Shown here piece by piece: positions 10,157-20,830 of a DNA stretch of 64,000 nucleotides (within the stretch, counting starts at the first letter, position 1; the number at the start of each line of letters is the position of its first letter). The stretch is taken from NCBI GenBank assembly GCA_016806645.1, contig JACSYO010000975.1, positions 704,501 to 768,500 of the forward strand. Reading direction: 5' to 3'. The notes under the pieces are model-generated. The model was not told where the DNA came from. It made no database searches and worked only from the letters and a program-made list of their open reading frames with translations. The position numbers and the translations under genes were made by a program. This DNA comes from Ophiodon elongatus (Eukaryota > Chordata > Actinopteri > Perciformes > Hexagrammidae).

Positions 10157-11206
10157 TCAGGTGGTGATCAGTTGACAGCTTTTCACCCGAGTGTCCAAGA
10201 CATACGGTCGCAGATCAGATGAAACGATTACAAAGTCGATCATTGATCTACGGCCTAAGGTGTTCTGGTACCAGGTACACTTATGAGCCACCCTATGTTC
10301 GAACATGGTGTTCGTTATGGACAAACCGTGGCTAGCACAGAAGTCCAACAGTGAGACACCACTCGGGTTCAGATCAGGCAAGCCGTTCCTCCCAATCACC
10401 CCCCGCCAGGTTTCTCTGTCGTTGCCCACGTGAGCGTTGAAGTCTCCCAGGAGAACTATGGAGTCAGCAGGAGGTGCCCTTTCCAGGACCCCTCCCACCG
10501 ACCCCAAGAAGGCCGGATACTCCAAACTGCTGTTCGGTGCATAGGCACAAACAGTCAGAGCCTTGCAACCCGCAGGCGCAGGGAGGCGACCCTCTCGCTC
10601 CCCGGGTAGAACTCCAACACGGCGGCGCATGAGTATCCCCACTCCGGCCCGGTGCCTCTCACCCATGGCAACTCCAGAAAAGGACAAAGTCCAACCTTTC
10701 TCCAGGAGCTTGGTTCCAGAGCCAGTGCTGTGCGTGGAGGTGAGGCCAACTATATCTAGCTGGTACTGCACTAGCTCCGGCTCTTTCCCCGCTAGCGAGG
10801 TGACGTTCCACGTCCCTAGAGCTAGTCTATGCCGCCGGCGATCAGCTCGCCCAGGCCCCCTGCCTGGCCTGCCGCCCGATCCACATAGCACCCGACCCCG
10901 ATGCTTAGCCCTGCGGGTGGTGGGTCCACAGGGTGGCTGCTCCATGATGTTTCTTCGGGCTGAGCCCGACCGGGCCCCATGGGCGAAGGCCCGGCCACTA
11001 GACGCTCGCCTACGAGCTCCCCTCCCGGGTCTGGCTCCGGGAGGGTTCCCCGGTTTCCCTGGTCCGGGCGAGGTGGCTGTAATCCGTGGGCTGCTGTTCA
11101 TCGGGGTTTTTGAACCGCTCTTAGTCTGGACTCTCCCCTGCGACCTGTTTGTCTTGGGAGACCCTACCAGGGGCTGATGCCCCGGACAACATAGGTCCCG
11201 ATTCAC
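10157..11206 (-). pseudogene. RTE LINE endonuclease domain
   Basis: The frame from 11206 begins with a Pro/Gly/Arg-rich leader, then the endonuclease/exonuclease/phosphatase fold: LGTWNVTSL, YQLDIVGLTSTHSTGSG, LLGDFNAHVGNDRETW and RRSMIDFVIVSSDLRP. These carry the catalytic Asp/Asn of the GDFN motif. The enzyme nicks target DNA to prime reverse transcription. A frameshift near 10160-10180 moves the protein into the frame of 10157-9798, which continues MVSWIRWRGNRLERPGKPKR. A stop follows SPEAA at 9798. Confidence 0.8.
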
Positions 11207-11228
11207 GGAGAAGATTGTTGTGATCTAT

Positions 11229-11654
11229 ATTTAATTAAAGTTTTAGTGATTTCTTCTGTTGAATGAGACATATTTCATACGTCAGTACACTGGCACATTA
11301 CTTCACTCGCATGACATGCAGAACAATTAATACGCAACTGTTTTACTTTATTTGGGTGACATGGTTGATGAAATGTGTCAGCCCCGGTGTTCGAGATTAA
11401 CTGTTTTTTGAATTAACAGATTTATTTCCACGTGTGAGACAGATGTGTAGCTAGACTTTTTAGACAGCAGGATAGACGACAGTATTGGCCATGTATGTGT
11501 ACACAAGAAATGTTACCCTGTTTTTTTTTTTTTTTTAAGTGCTCTCAATTTATTTGTACAAAAATATATCTTCAGTTCGTAGTCTGTTCCTGTCCAGTTT
11601 GAATCCAAGCCACAAAGTGATACATGTGCAGAGAACAGACTGGATCAGCAGCTC
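11229..11654. other. Gene-free stretch
   Basis: AT-rich flank between the RTE element and the Ginger-type gene, with a T-run at about 11520-11535. It may include the 3' end of the Ginger element, but I could not define a terminal inverted repeat. Confidence 0.35.
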
Positions 11655-11741
11655 CTACACTGGACAGAAGTAGTCCCGGTCTGTGGAGGGATGGCCATCA
11701 CATACCATGTGACACCACAAATTGCAGGTGGTGCACTCAAT
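11655..11741 (-). pseudogene. Ginger-type gene: terminal PHD exon
   Basis: The acceptor TTTCAG precedes ATTGAGTGC at 11741. The exon encodes the second Cys pair (CTTC), the WCHMVC His/Cys ligands and FCPV, followed by TAG at 11655-11657. The final Cys ligand of a canonical C4HC3 PHD finger is not present before the stop. Confidence 0.6.
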
Positions 11742-12077
11742 CTGAAAGTGAAAAATATTGCAGTAAAGTATTTTCTAACATTTGGTCTGGTTCACGTCAT
11801 TCATCCAGATTAGGATGTAAAATAACCATTTTAAACTTCATTGGACAGTCCTTCCTTATAACTGTATGCATCTCAGATACTGGGTGTAAATCTGAGCTGT
11901 GGTGTTTGTTCCTTCAGTTGTCCTCCGAAAGTGCAAAGACATGCAAGTTAGGTGAAATAAATTAGACATTTTCATTAGCTGTGTGATTGTAAGTGTTCAC
12001 CCGGTGAGGATAAGGTAGGGTGCATCCCAGTCTTCCAGCCAAAGGCTGTTCATCAGAATATAAATGTATCTTCTTAC

Positions 12078-12142
12078 CCACTCATCAATCTCAGCCCCTG
12101 AGCTGAGCTCCCCGCAAGCTCGACAAAGCTCAGATACGTCGT
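12078..12142 (-). pseudogene. Ginger-type gene: PHD finger exon, first half
   Basis: A 65-nt exon with acceptor TCACAG before 12142 and donor GTAAGA after 12078. It encodes the CRAC pair of the zinc finger and ends with EIDEW. It joins in phase 0 to IECTTC of the exon at 11741-11655. Confidence 0.65.
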
Positions 12143-14150
12143 CTGTGAAAAAGAATTACAGCCATTAATGGCGACACAACATTTTAGTACATCTGTTAGA
12201 CTACTGTGTACCTGAATTATTCAGCAGAGACATGGCAATGTCCAGCCTCAACTTTGCCACTCCCTCCTGGTCCACAGGGAACTGGACATTTTTTGCGGTA
12301 AAATCTGCTCTGCAAGCTAAAAAGCCTCATTTCTTTGTTTATGACAGATGACCACAGAGATAATCACACCGTTACCTTGCACACGAATACGCCACATGAC
12401 GTTCCGTTCTGTTGTTTAGGATGGCCAATTGTGCCACAGGCCCATCTCCTAATTGCTGGACATTTTTTGCAGACCAGTGCTACAGACATCACAGATTGAT
12501 TACAGTTTGCCATTTTTTCTACACATAAGTCCAAGTAAAACACATTTCAATTTAGGATCAGATGAATCAGGTTTAAAAATAAATAAGGACACTACGTTAA
12601 GCTGTAGTCGCAAGGACAATTAATGAGCTACGTCTTGCTCCTTAAATATGATCCTAAATGCATGTTGTATTTCTTTTCCACACGTTAAAGCTGATATTTC
12701 ACTCACCTCGTTCCATCGTTGCACTGATTTATTTGTTGCTCTGTGGGTCCAAATACAAGGACCGCATCTCGTTCAAATATATGATCTATAGAAATGCACA
12801 TACAATTCAGAGCCAACCCCTCATACGTCAGATGGTGTCATGACTGAGTCTAGATCTGAACATTTAAGCTTACAATGAGTGTCCTGTGTCCCCAGATGTC
12901 TTGGATTACTGTAAACATAGCAATGCCAGTTATTTGAGAAATTCACAATTATGGATTGTATTTTGTATCCGTTTACTTACAAATCAACTTACAAAAGTCT
13001 GAGGGTGTTAGGGGGAGCACAGGCTTCGCTCGATGCCCAGCCTCTCACACAGGCCATAGTTCATCCGGAAATTCTCATTTGGTTAAACATGAAATAGGTA
13101 TGCAGAGCAGTAAGCCTACATATTGAGGATTCATAAAGCATCATCATTATACCTTGTTGCGAAACTCTGTGCCCTGGTCTGTTAGCAGTCTGTTAGGTGC
13201 ACCAAATTTGTAAAAGAAATCAAGAATACAACTGGTCACCTCATCTGCTGTTTTGCTCTTTAGTGGGTAGGCCTCGACCCATTTGGTGAAATAATCAACC
13301 ATGACACATGTACTGGTTGCCACCATCTGTTAATGAGTTTTCCCACTAGGTCCATACCAACCGGTTCAAGCGGTTCTGTTACCTGGGAGAAAGGAAAAAA
13401 AGACTTTGGCATTACAAAATCGTTCAGGTGTTTGAAAGTTAACAATATATGTGTCCTTTACCTCTATCGGTTGGTACTCCTGCTTATCCTTGATTTTGGC
13501 CCTCTTGGACTGGCACTGTGGACACTGAGCAATCTAAACAGAATCAGCATTTTTTTCAATTATACACATTACACAGCTCTGTGCTCTACTTTTGAACCTG
13601 AATGTGTACTACACTTCATTATCTTTAAGATAACTCACCCGCTTGCGAATGTCCTCCATGCCAGGCTAATTACACCAACTTATGATGGCACTGTGGGTTT
13701 TTTCCACGCCACAGTGACCACTAAAATGGCTGCAGTGAAATTCCTCAAAGACTTTGTTTGCTTCCTGTGCAGTGCTCCGATTTTCTTTTTTTTTTTTTGC
13801 GCCTGCATACATAGCGGAGATCTCCATCTGGTGTTTAAATGTCATGGTATTAGTCATAAGGAGTTTTACCATATCAGGTGATCATTGTGTTCTAAAGTCC
13901 ATGTGGCATGCATCCTAACCGTAAACCTTCTTCATTCTGAAGGTGTTAGTTCTCCTCTTAATTACATATTTTTCCTTACTGGTTGACCCCCTCAGGATAT
14001 CGGTTGTGGACCTTGAAATCCAGCACTTGTTGACGAATAGTAGGATCCATTCATTAAATCAATCTACTCTCTCTATCGCTGTCTCTCGCCTCACCGTTTG
14101 CGCTGGGTGTAAACAACAGTCTACATGTTTCACTTCCACACTATATGAAG

Positions 14151-14590
14151 AATAAACTGGTCTCAAATCAACATCAGATAACTATGACATAAATATCAGA
14201 CTGACAACAAGAGCGTTTTGTAAAGGATTTATTGAAGTTAGCAGTATATTTAACAGGCATCAACAGAGTCACCTACTTTGTCATTCACTCTTGTCCTCGC
14301 TAAGTGTCCTCGGCATCTCAACCACAGCCTCACGAACAGGTAGTGAATTTTACAGCAAACTGATTCGTTTAGTCTTTAAAAAGATACTGTCGGCGAGAGA
14401 CGCTAAGCGGTCGAAATGGGTCCTGAAAGGCCATTCCGACGACATCTGCCTAACGCACGTGGAAATAAACCAGTTCATTAAAAAAACGGTTAATCTTGAA
14501 CAATGGCACTTATGTGACGTGTAACTAATGAAGAAACACATGTTTGTTTTAAACAGCGGTCCGATAAATAACTGATGCTGTACAATACAC
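14151..14590. other. Intervening sequence, no supported gene
   Basis: A 77-codon open frame at 14291-14524 (+) resembles nothing I recognise and has no splice or expression signal. It could be the 5' end of the Ginger element or unrelated DNA. Confidence 0.3.
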
Positions 14591-14593
14591 TCG

Positions 14594-14901
14594 CCAGCCA
14601 CTTTATTAGGTACACCTTGCTAGTACCGGGCTGGATCCCCTTTTGCCTTCAGAACTGCCTTAATTCTTCGTAGCATAAATTCAACAAGGTGTTGGAAACA
14701 TTCCTCAGAGATTTTGGTCCATATTGACATGATAGCATCACATCCCAAAGGTGCATTGGAGTACAGTGAACTCATTGTCCTGTTCAAGAAACCAGTTTGA
14801 AATGATTTGAGCTTTGTGATATGGTGCATTATCCTGCTGGAAGTAGCCATCAGAAGATGGGTACACTGTGTTCATATCCCCCACACCATTACACCCTCAC
14901 C
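14594..14901 (-). pseudogene. Tc1-like transposon, internally deleted
   Basis: The right end carries the familiar CACTTTATTAGGTACACC, followed on the minus strand by the end of a Tc1-type transposase: MSIWTKISEECFQHL, RRIKAVLKAKG and the stop at about 14620. Upstream is the DNA for QQDNAP (second catalytic Asp), joined after about 50 bp to the C-terminal helix. The stretch that normally holds the third acidic residue (NP.EHLW region) is missing. At about 14870-14897 a second jump joins the block encoding VMVWG. At least two deletions are therefore present, and no functional DDE enzyme remains. Confidence 0.8.
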
Positions 14902-14902
14902 A

Positions 14903-15650
14903 GTCTGGTTTCAAGGCAGGCCACTCACCAAACTACCCTCCTTGCTGTCTCTGAGCAACTTCACACTGCCAGAGCTGCCTCGCTCTCCTCTGTCCTTATC
15001 CACTAGACCTTTCTGCTGCATTTGACACAGTGAACCACCAGATCCTTATTTCCTGGGTCTCCCTTTTCTCATCCTACCTCAATGACCGCACTTACCGGGT
15101 AACCTGGAGAGGATCTGTGTCTGAACCTTGTCCCATCAGTACTGGGGTCCCTCAAAGTTCCGTCCTGGGTCCCCTCCTCTTCTCTCTGTACACCAACTCT
15201 CTCGGCTCTGTCATTCGCTCACATGGCTTTTCCTACCATAGCTACGCTGATGACACCCAACTAATCCTCTCGTTTCCCCAATCTGAAACACAGGTAGCAG
15301 CACGAATCTCTTCTGTCTGACTGACATTTCTGTGGATGTCTGCACACCACCTGAAAATTAACCTTGACAAGACGGAACTACTTTTCCTTCCAGGGAAAGG
15401 CTCTCCCACCAACGACCTGATTATCACCTTCGACAACGCTGTGTTAGCTCCAACCCTGACTGCGAGGAACCTCGGTGTGACACTCGACAGTCAACTCTCT
15501 CTTACTGCCAACATTACTGCAACAACACGTTCCTGTCGGTACATGCTGCACAGGTTCTGGTACAGGCTCTGGTCGTCTCACGCCTAGACTACTGTAACTC
15601 CCTCTTAGCAGGTCTACCTGCTAGTGCCACCAGACCTCTGCAGCTCATCT
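14903..15650 (+). pseudogene. L2-clade LINE reverse transcriptase fragment
   Basis: Motifs in order: SLDLSAAFDTVNHQI (with frame breaks near 15010-15025), YLNDRTYRVTWRGS, GVPQSSVLGPLLFSLYTNSL, SYADDTQLILSF (intact YADD), HHLKINLDKTELLFLPG and NLGVTLDSQLS. The normal 'GVPQGSVLGP' Gly is replaced by Ser. A stop at about 15318 and another after SSHA (15585) interrupt it. The left end fuses directly to the Tc1 relic. Confidence 0.8.
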
Positions 15651-15656
15651 GGTCTT

Positions 15657-15985
15657 TAACTCTCTGGGGTCGACGGACGCGCCGGCGCGTCTATGCAGTG
15701 TTTACTCTGTTTATAATACAGCACAGAAATATGGTTGAGATGTTGTCGGAATCGTGGACTCTCCACTTCTGTGTGCTTTTTCTCATGAGATCGCATGTGA
15801 CTCACACAACGAGCATGGATGTGTCGTGTGATACATGGGTGTCAAGCTTCGCCTCTCACCGACATTTGTGGGTCAGTCTACATTTTGTATAAAACTAACT
15901 AATGGACACTCAGGAAATCACTAAGGACCTACCCACCACCTTACAGAAAAACACTGCAGCTTTCATTCAGTCGAAGAGAGAAAGT
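15657..15985 (+). mobile_element. TTAA-ended MITE-like block
   Basis: Starts TTAACTCTCTGGGGTC and contains a perfect 16-bp CpG palindrome at 15676-15691. 15844-15976 is the reverse complement of 52697-52842, sharing ATGGACACTCA, AAATCACTAAGGACCTACCC and CACTGCAG words. A similar TTAACCCTCTGGGGTC start occurs at 52083. The TTAA start suggests a piggyBac-like origin; this is inference. Confidence 0.45.
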
Positions 15986-16530
15986 GGTGAAGACAGTCTA
16001 CAGTTAGCGACGTACTTTCAGCGATATAATAAATATTTAGTTTGAAAACAAAGCTTAAATAGCGCTCATAGTGATAGTTATTATGTATTACAATGTTGAA
16101 TGCTGTAAGGTTAAGATAAATAACACTGAATGTATTAAGAAGACAGACCGCGAACGTGATCAAGATAAGAGGGCATGAAGCAGGTATGTGAAATGGTCAC
16201 ACACGGAACATGCAGATTGAAAGAAGACACCACACATCAGTAAAGAATGTGTGAAAGAGGATTTGACCAATTGAAAGGCTGGAACCTTTGGTCAAGAGGG
16301 GGGTTGAAGGACCAGAGAGCAATAAACTTGACACAATTTTGAAGAGAGGGGAGGAAGGAAGCTTTTTGGACTGACTGGCCGGCAGGGCAGACAACCCTGG
16401 CCTGCCGGATTGGATCTATTAAGGACGCTATTACATGGAGTAGTTTGTAGTGTGATTCAACCTGTAGCTTTACCTTTTTTATAAAACATTTTTGTTATAA
16501 GTGGAACCATGGATTCAGCTCATTCTGTCC
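15986..16530. other. Gene-free stretch
   Basis: No gene is recognisable. The sequence is AT-rich, with a purine-rich segment at about 16300-16370. Confidence 0.35.
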
Positions 16531-18230
16531 TCAGGGCACAGAGTGAAGAGCCTGCAGAATGCCTCTCTCCTCCATAACAGGGAGAGCCATGCAGAAGCTC
16601 TCTCTCCTCAACGGCGCCTTATTTGCTACTGTCGACATGCTAACAAACTCTCCAGTGTCAGTAACTGCTGAGCTCCAATCCACCTGGGCATGCAATCAAT
16701 TTGCTTCCTTTTTTTTACTGACAGAATTCAGAAAATTAGACAAGCAGTCGGTGCCTCCACTTCAACCACAGGACATATGTTGTCCCCAACTTTAAATAAC
16801 ATCCATTCAAATATCATGACACAATTTCATTCAATCAACCAAAGAAGCCTAGAAGACATTATCTGAAATCATCCTCCTGCTGCTTAGATATTCTACCGAC
16901 ACACTTTTTCAAAAATATTTCACACTGCATGACGACTGATCTTCTACAAATTGTAAACACCTCCCTTCTCTCAGGTGTTTTCCCACAAGCAGTTATTAAA
17001 CCACTCCTAAAGAAGGCTAGTTTAGACCCCGCAATAATGAAAAATTATAGGCCAATATTAAACCGCCCATTTAAATAAAATAGAAAGTGTTTTTTCAACA
17101 GCTGAACAACTTCTTAGCCGTAAATAACTGTTTTGATGTTTTCCAGTCCGGCTTTCAACAGCACCACAGTACTGAAACTGCTTTTGTTAAGGTTTTCAAC
17201 GACATCAACTTAAACACAGACAGTGGCAGAATCTCAGTCTTAGTATTACTGGATCTCAGTGCTGCATTTGACACACTACTAGACAGACTAAAAGTCTGGG
17301 TAGGACTCTCTGGCGCAGCACTTAACTGGTTTGAATCCTACTTGAAGGACCGAGAATACTTTGTCTGTAGCTAATTACACATCAGAGCTGACTAGGGTGA
17401 CGTGGTATTCCCTAAGGTTAAATACTGGGGCCTCTTCTGTTCAACATCTACATGCTTCCACTGGCTCAGATTATGGAAAACAACAAAGTGTGTTATCATA
17501 ATTATGCAGAGGACACACAAATCTACATAACTATATCACCAGGGGACTATAATCCCATACAAGGGCTGAGTAAATACATTGAACAAATCAACTGGATTTT
17601 GCCAGAAATTAAATAAAAATAAAACGGAAGTAATTGTTTTTGGTAGCAAGGATGAACGATTGAAAGTCAGCGCTCAGCTTCAATCACTGATGTTAAAAAC
17701 CACAAACCAAGCCAGAAACCTAGGTGTAGTTATGGATTCAGACCTCAACCTGAACAGCCATATTAAGACAATTACAAAATCAGCCTATCACCTGAAGACT
17801 ATAGCGAGGATTTATGTCTCAACAGGATTTGGAAAAACTTGTCCACGCTTTTATCTTCAGTAGACTGGACTACTGTAACGGTGTGTTTACAGGTCTCTGT
17901 AAAAAGTCAGTCAGAACGCTGCAGCTCGAGTCCTCACTAAGACCAAGAAAGTGGATCACATCACTCCAATTCTGAGGTCTTTGCACTGGCTTCCTGTCCA
18001 ACAAAGAATTGACTTTAAAATCCTGCTGTTGGTTTATAAAGCAGAGAATGGTTTAGGGCCTAAATACATTTCTGATATGCTTCTACCTTATGAACTATCC
18101 CGACCTCTTAGAGTGGGTGGGCAATTATTTTTCCCAAGGGGCCACATGAGAAACAAGGACTGTTGTGGAGGGCCGGACCAATAGACTGAACTCAATCCTG
18201 CTCAATATTATTCCTCCTCTTTATAAAAAG
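16531..18230 (+). pseudogene. L2-clade LINE, linker to 3' end
   Basis: The longest L2 copy in the window. 16560-16900 holds the linker between endonuclease and polymerase. The polymerase follows: AVIKPLLKKASLDP, FQSGFQQHHSTETAFVKVFND, LVLLDLSAAFDT, then YAEDTQIYI at about 17500 where the family has YADD (second Asp of the active site kept, first changed to Glu). NKNKTEVIVFG, LHWLPVQQRIDFKILLLVYKA and PYELSRPLR close it. Stops near 17075, 17372 and 17860 and a short form of the RT core show decay. Confidence 0.8.
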
Positions 18231-18890
18231 CAGTAAATTGTATGGTTTTGATAAGCTGCGAGTGGTAAGAGTGAATGTCACCAAGTATAGTGTTGTAAAT
18301 GTTCAAAATCTTGGGCGGACTTGGAAGAGAATTTCTGGATTCAATTGGTAATACAGTGTATAATCCTCAGCTGAGGGATTCTTGTGTCAGATGACCAGTC
18401 CACAGACCCTCTGAGAGAGTTAGCTATCTATGATCACTGACCCAAGAGAAGACACAGAAGGGGTGTAGTACATGGGGTTATATAGTACAATAAAAAAAAT
18501 GTGCATCTTCGCCTCTCATTGGCTCAGTTTTACAACATATGGTGCGGCTAAAGTTTCACATGGCTATAATCTGCATTCCGATTGGTCGCTCCGGTCCATG
18601 GCGCCTGATGTCATCACTCTCCTCACACAGTTTTAGCAAAACAACCCCCCTCTCAGTGAAGTTGGTTTTATTGGTCTTTGTCTCTCGGAGTATCCATCCC
18701 CCTCTCGGCTTCTTATCTCATGCATTCCTGAAAGTCTAAGTTAGAAAACTCAATGTGGCCTCCTTCTATGTCACGCATACTCTTTCCCATAAGGCTCACT
18801 ATTCCTTATTAATTATCCTTTTTAAGTATCGTAATTTATACATAGACATTCTTTATTTACAGTGTAAGTCATTTTATTTTATTACAACCT
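18231..18890. other. Gene-free stretch
   Basis: L2 3' flank and AT-rich DNA. Nothing beyond background was seen. Confidence 0.35.
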
Positions 18891-19015
18891 AATAATAGTT
18901 ACTTAAGTACAAATTCAAGGTACTTTACTTGAGTATTTCCATTTTATTCAACTTTGTACTTCCACGCCACTACATCTCAGAGGGAAATATTGTACTTTTT
19001 ACTGAATTGTCCAAG
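18891..19015 (+). repeat. Teleost dispersed repeat (ACTTTACTTGAGTATTTCC family)
   Basis: Contains 'ggtactttacttgagtattt', 'ccactacatctcagagggaa' and 'atattgtactttttact', a string that recurs very widely in percomorph genomes as a short interspersed or MITE-like repeat. It is non-coding. Confidence 0.55.
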
Positions 19016-20158
19016 GACAGAAGTGTGGCTACAGTTGTCTACATTTTTTAACCCAGCATTTATGGATGCACATAATTAAACTAAAAGATGTGCTGAGCTA
19101 AATGGTAAAAAAAAGTACAGACAAGATGTTGGGAACAAACAAAGTGACAACTTGTATACAGTACACAAATTACTTTAATAGAATATTGCACAACAAACTT
19201 AAGGCAACTTGGATGTATAACTACAAAAAAAAAAGGGTTGGGTTAGGTTTTGGTAGGGGATGTGGCCTCCAAATGGAGGTCACGGGTACAAGGGGAACAT
19301 TTATCTAAAAGATTTTTTGGGGGGATTTTCCAAAAGTCCCCCTATCATAAACAAACCTTAAAATAATTAAAGAGTACTGGAGCAGACGCATGGTGGGCAA
19401 CGGGAGTAGACAATTAAAAGAAAACAAAGGATCTCCAAGGTCTCCCCTGGGTGGAGGTTATCAGTTCAAGGGTAAAGTCCTGAAATTCACAATTAGCAGA
19501 AGGGAAGATGAGTTGGAGTTTGAGATGGAGCAGTAAAAAAAAAAAAAAGCACACTGATACAAAAAGTGCTTCCCTAGTAAAGTACATTCGATAACAATAT
19601 ATACAAATAAGAACGGAAATCACATCTAAGGAGTAAAACAAGTGCTTAAAGGAGGATAAGTGCCAAACGTTTAAAACAGGTTAAAATATAAGTGCTCTAC
19701 ATTTTGTAAAAACGTACACCGTTCCCATCTAACAAAGGTATTTGGTAAAGAGAAGAAACTGAATAATATAAATAAGAAATGTTCAAGCGGACGGTCCCTT
19801 GAAAAGGTTTCCCGTCTGCGTGAAATAATGAAGATCTTTTTTTTTGGAAAATGTGGCGATCACACTGTCGGTCTGGCAGAATTTATAAGTTAAGACATGC
19901 AAATATAAATGGAGAAATATCATGCAAACATAAGATGAAAAAAATTTAGAATATGTACAAAAATAAGTAATTTAATATATTTAGATATTAAGCATTTCAT
20001 ATGACTTTAAGAGAGGGTCATCACACTGCAGACTGGGTCGCCGATAAAATAGACCTGTGGGGGTGGGACCAAGGAGATCTAGAGGTAGTCCATAAAGAGG
20101 TTTAAGAAAAACTTTTGTTTTTTAAAAACAAACCCCCCCTGGTTAAAAGTGTGGACAG

Positions 20159-20830
20159 TTAATCATTTAGACCACTAGGTTCGATGGTTTTAAGTCTGTG
20201 TAGCCACTGCATCACACTCCAATGTCTGTTGCTCTCAAGGCCCACACTGTGGATATCGTGTGAGCCATAAAGTTTAAAATGCGTGTACAGGACGCTCGTG
20301 CCATTACCACTGTTGATCATATAAATGTGTTGCTTAATTCTCAGATGCAACTCATTACCTGTCTCCCCCACGTATAGTTTGTGGCAGGCCCCGCTCCAGG
20401 TTAAAACCAATCCTCGCATGAGGGTTAAAAACGTAGGGGAGACGAATAAAACAGATTCCCGAACCGCCTCCCTCCTGGTCTCTTTTTTTTTTTTATTAAG
20501 GTCAGTGTGGACCAGGATGTCTTTAAGATTTTTATTTCTGCGAAAGGCGGATATCACACGGCTGCCCTCCAGGTTGGCACAATGTTCCTCGTCCCCTGAA
20601 ACTTGCGTGCAAATAAAAATAATTAGGGGGACGAGGGACTGGGCGGGTGGTTGTGGGGTGCCGTTGCCGCCTCTGAAGGTATCGGCGACCTCCGCCTTAA
20701 TTGTTCTGAGGAAGCGCTTCGAGTAGCCCCTGAGCCTCAACGCGCCAAACAGGGTGCTGGTTGCCTTCTCCACATGAGCCGGTAGGGTACAGATCCTGTG
20801 CAACCGGATCAGCTGAGACTTGATGAGCCC
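20159..20830 (-). pseudogene. Penelope-like element: RT tail and GIY-YIG endonuclease
   Basis: One open frame. The first part is the end of the Penelope-type polymerase (THVEKATSTLFGALRLRG-like, YSKRFLRTIKAEV). After a linker with a Lys run comes a GIY-YIG nuclease signature: CHKLYVGETGNELHLRIKQH, then NGTSVLYTHFKLYGSHD. Penelope-like elements uniquely join a telomerase-related RT to a C-terminal GIY-YIG nuclease, which cuts the target. The frame ends TIEPSGLND before the stop at 20159. The Lys-rich stretch comes from an A-run and may hide a small indel. Confidence 0.8.

Larger units (their letters stand above)
8012..11215 (-). mobile_element. RTE-type non-LTR retrotransposon, nearly full length
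   Basis: A 3.2-kb LINE on the minus strand. Its 3' end is a CCAT-type tetranucleotide tail at 8011-8022, and its 5' end lies near 11215. The same 13 bp, TGTTGTGATCTAT, flanks it at 7999-8011 and 11216-11228, a perfect target-site duplication. It encodes an AP-type endonuclease and a reverse transcriptase in pieces broken by frameshifts and a stop. The clade (RTE/RTEX-like, the group often mis-annotated as 'craniofacial development protein 2-like') is assigned from motifs and is moderately sure. Confidence 0.85.
11655..14050 (-). pseudogene. Ginger-type transposase: integrase + ULP1 protease + PHD finger
   Basis: A minus-strand gene with many small exons bordered by GT-AG sites. From 5': Met exon 14050-13980 (MDPTIRQQVLDFKVHNRYPEG); HHCC zinc-binding region (FHCSHFSGHCG at about 13750, CPQC at about 13530); integrase core (EPVGMDLVGKL at about 13360, LLTDQGTEFRNK at about 13170, HPQT at about 13010); ULP1/C48 protease pieces (HIFERDAVLVFGPTEQQINQ in 12785-12707, NGTSCGVFVCK at about 12400, KLRLDIAMSLL at about 12250); and a PHD finger split over 12142-12078 (LCRACGEL) and 11741-11655 (IECTTCNLWCHMVC). 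Ginger1 transposons are known to join a Gypsy-like integrase to ULP1 or OTU proteases. This copy has a stop after the zinc region, a frameshift in the DDE core and a stop before HPQT, so it is inactive. Confidence 0.7.

Noticed and set aside
10563..11177. 204-codon plus-strand frame
   Set aside because: Shadow of the RTE endonuclease frame on the minus strand.
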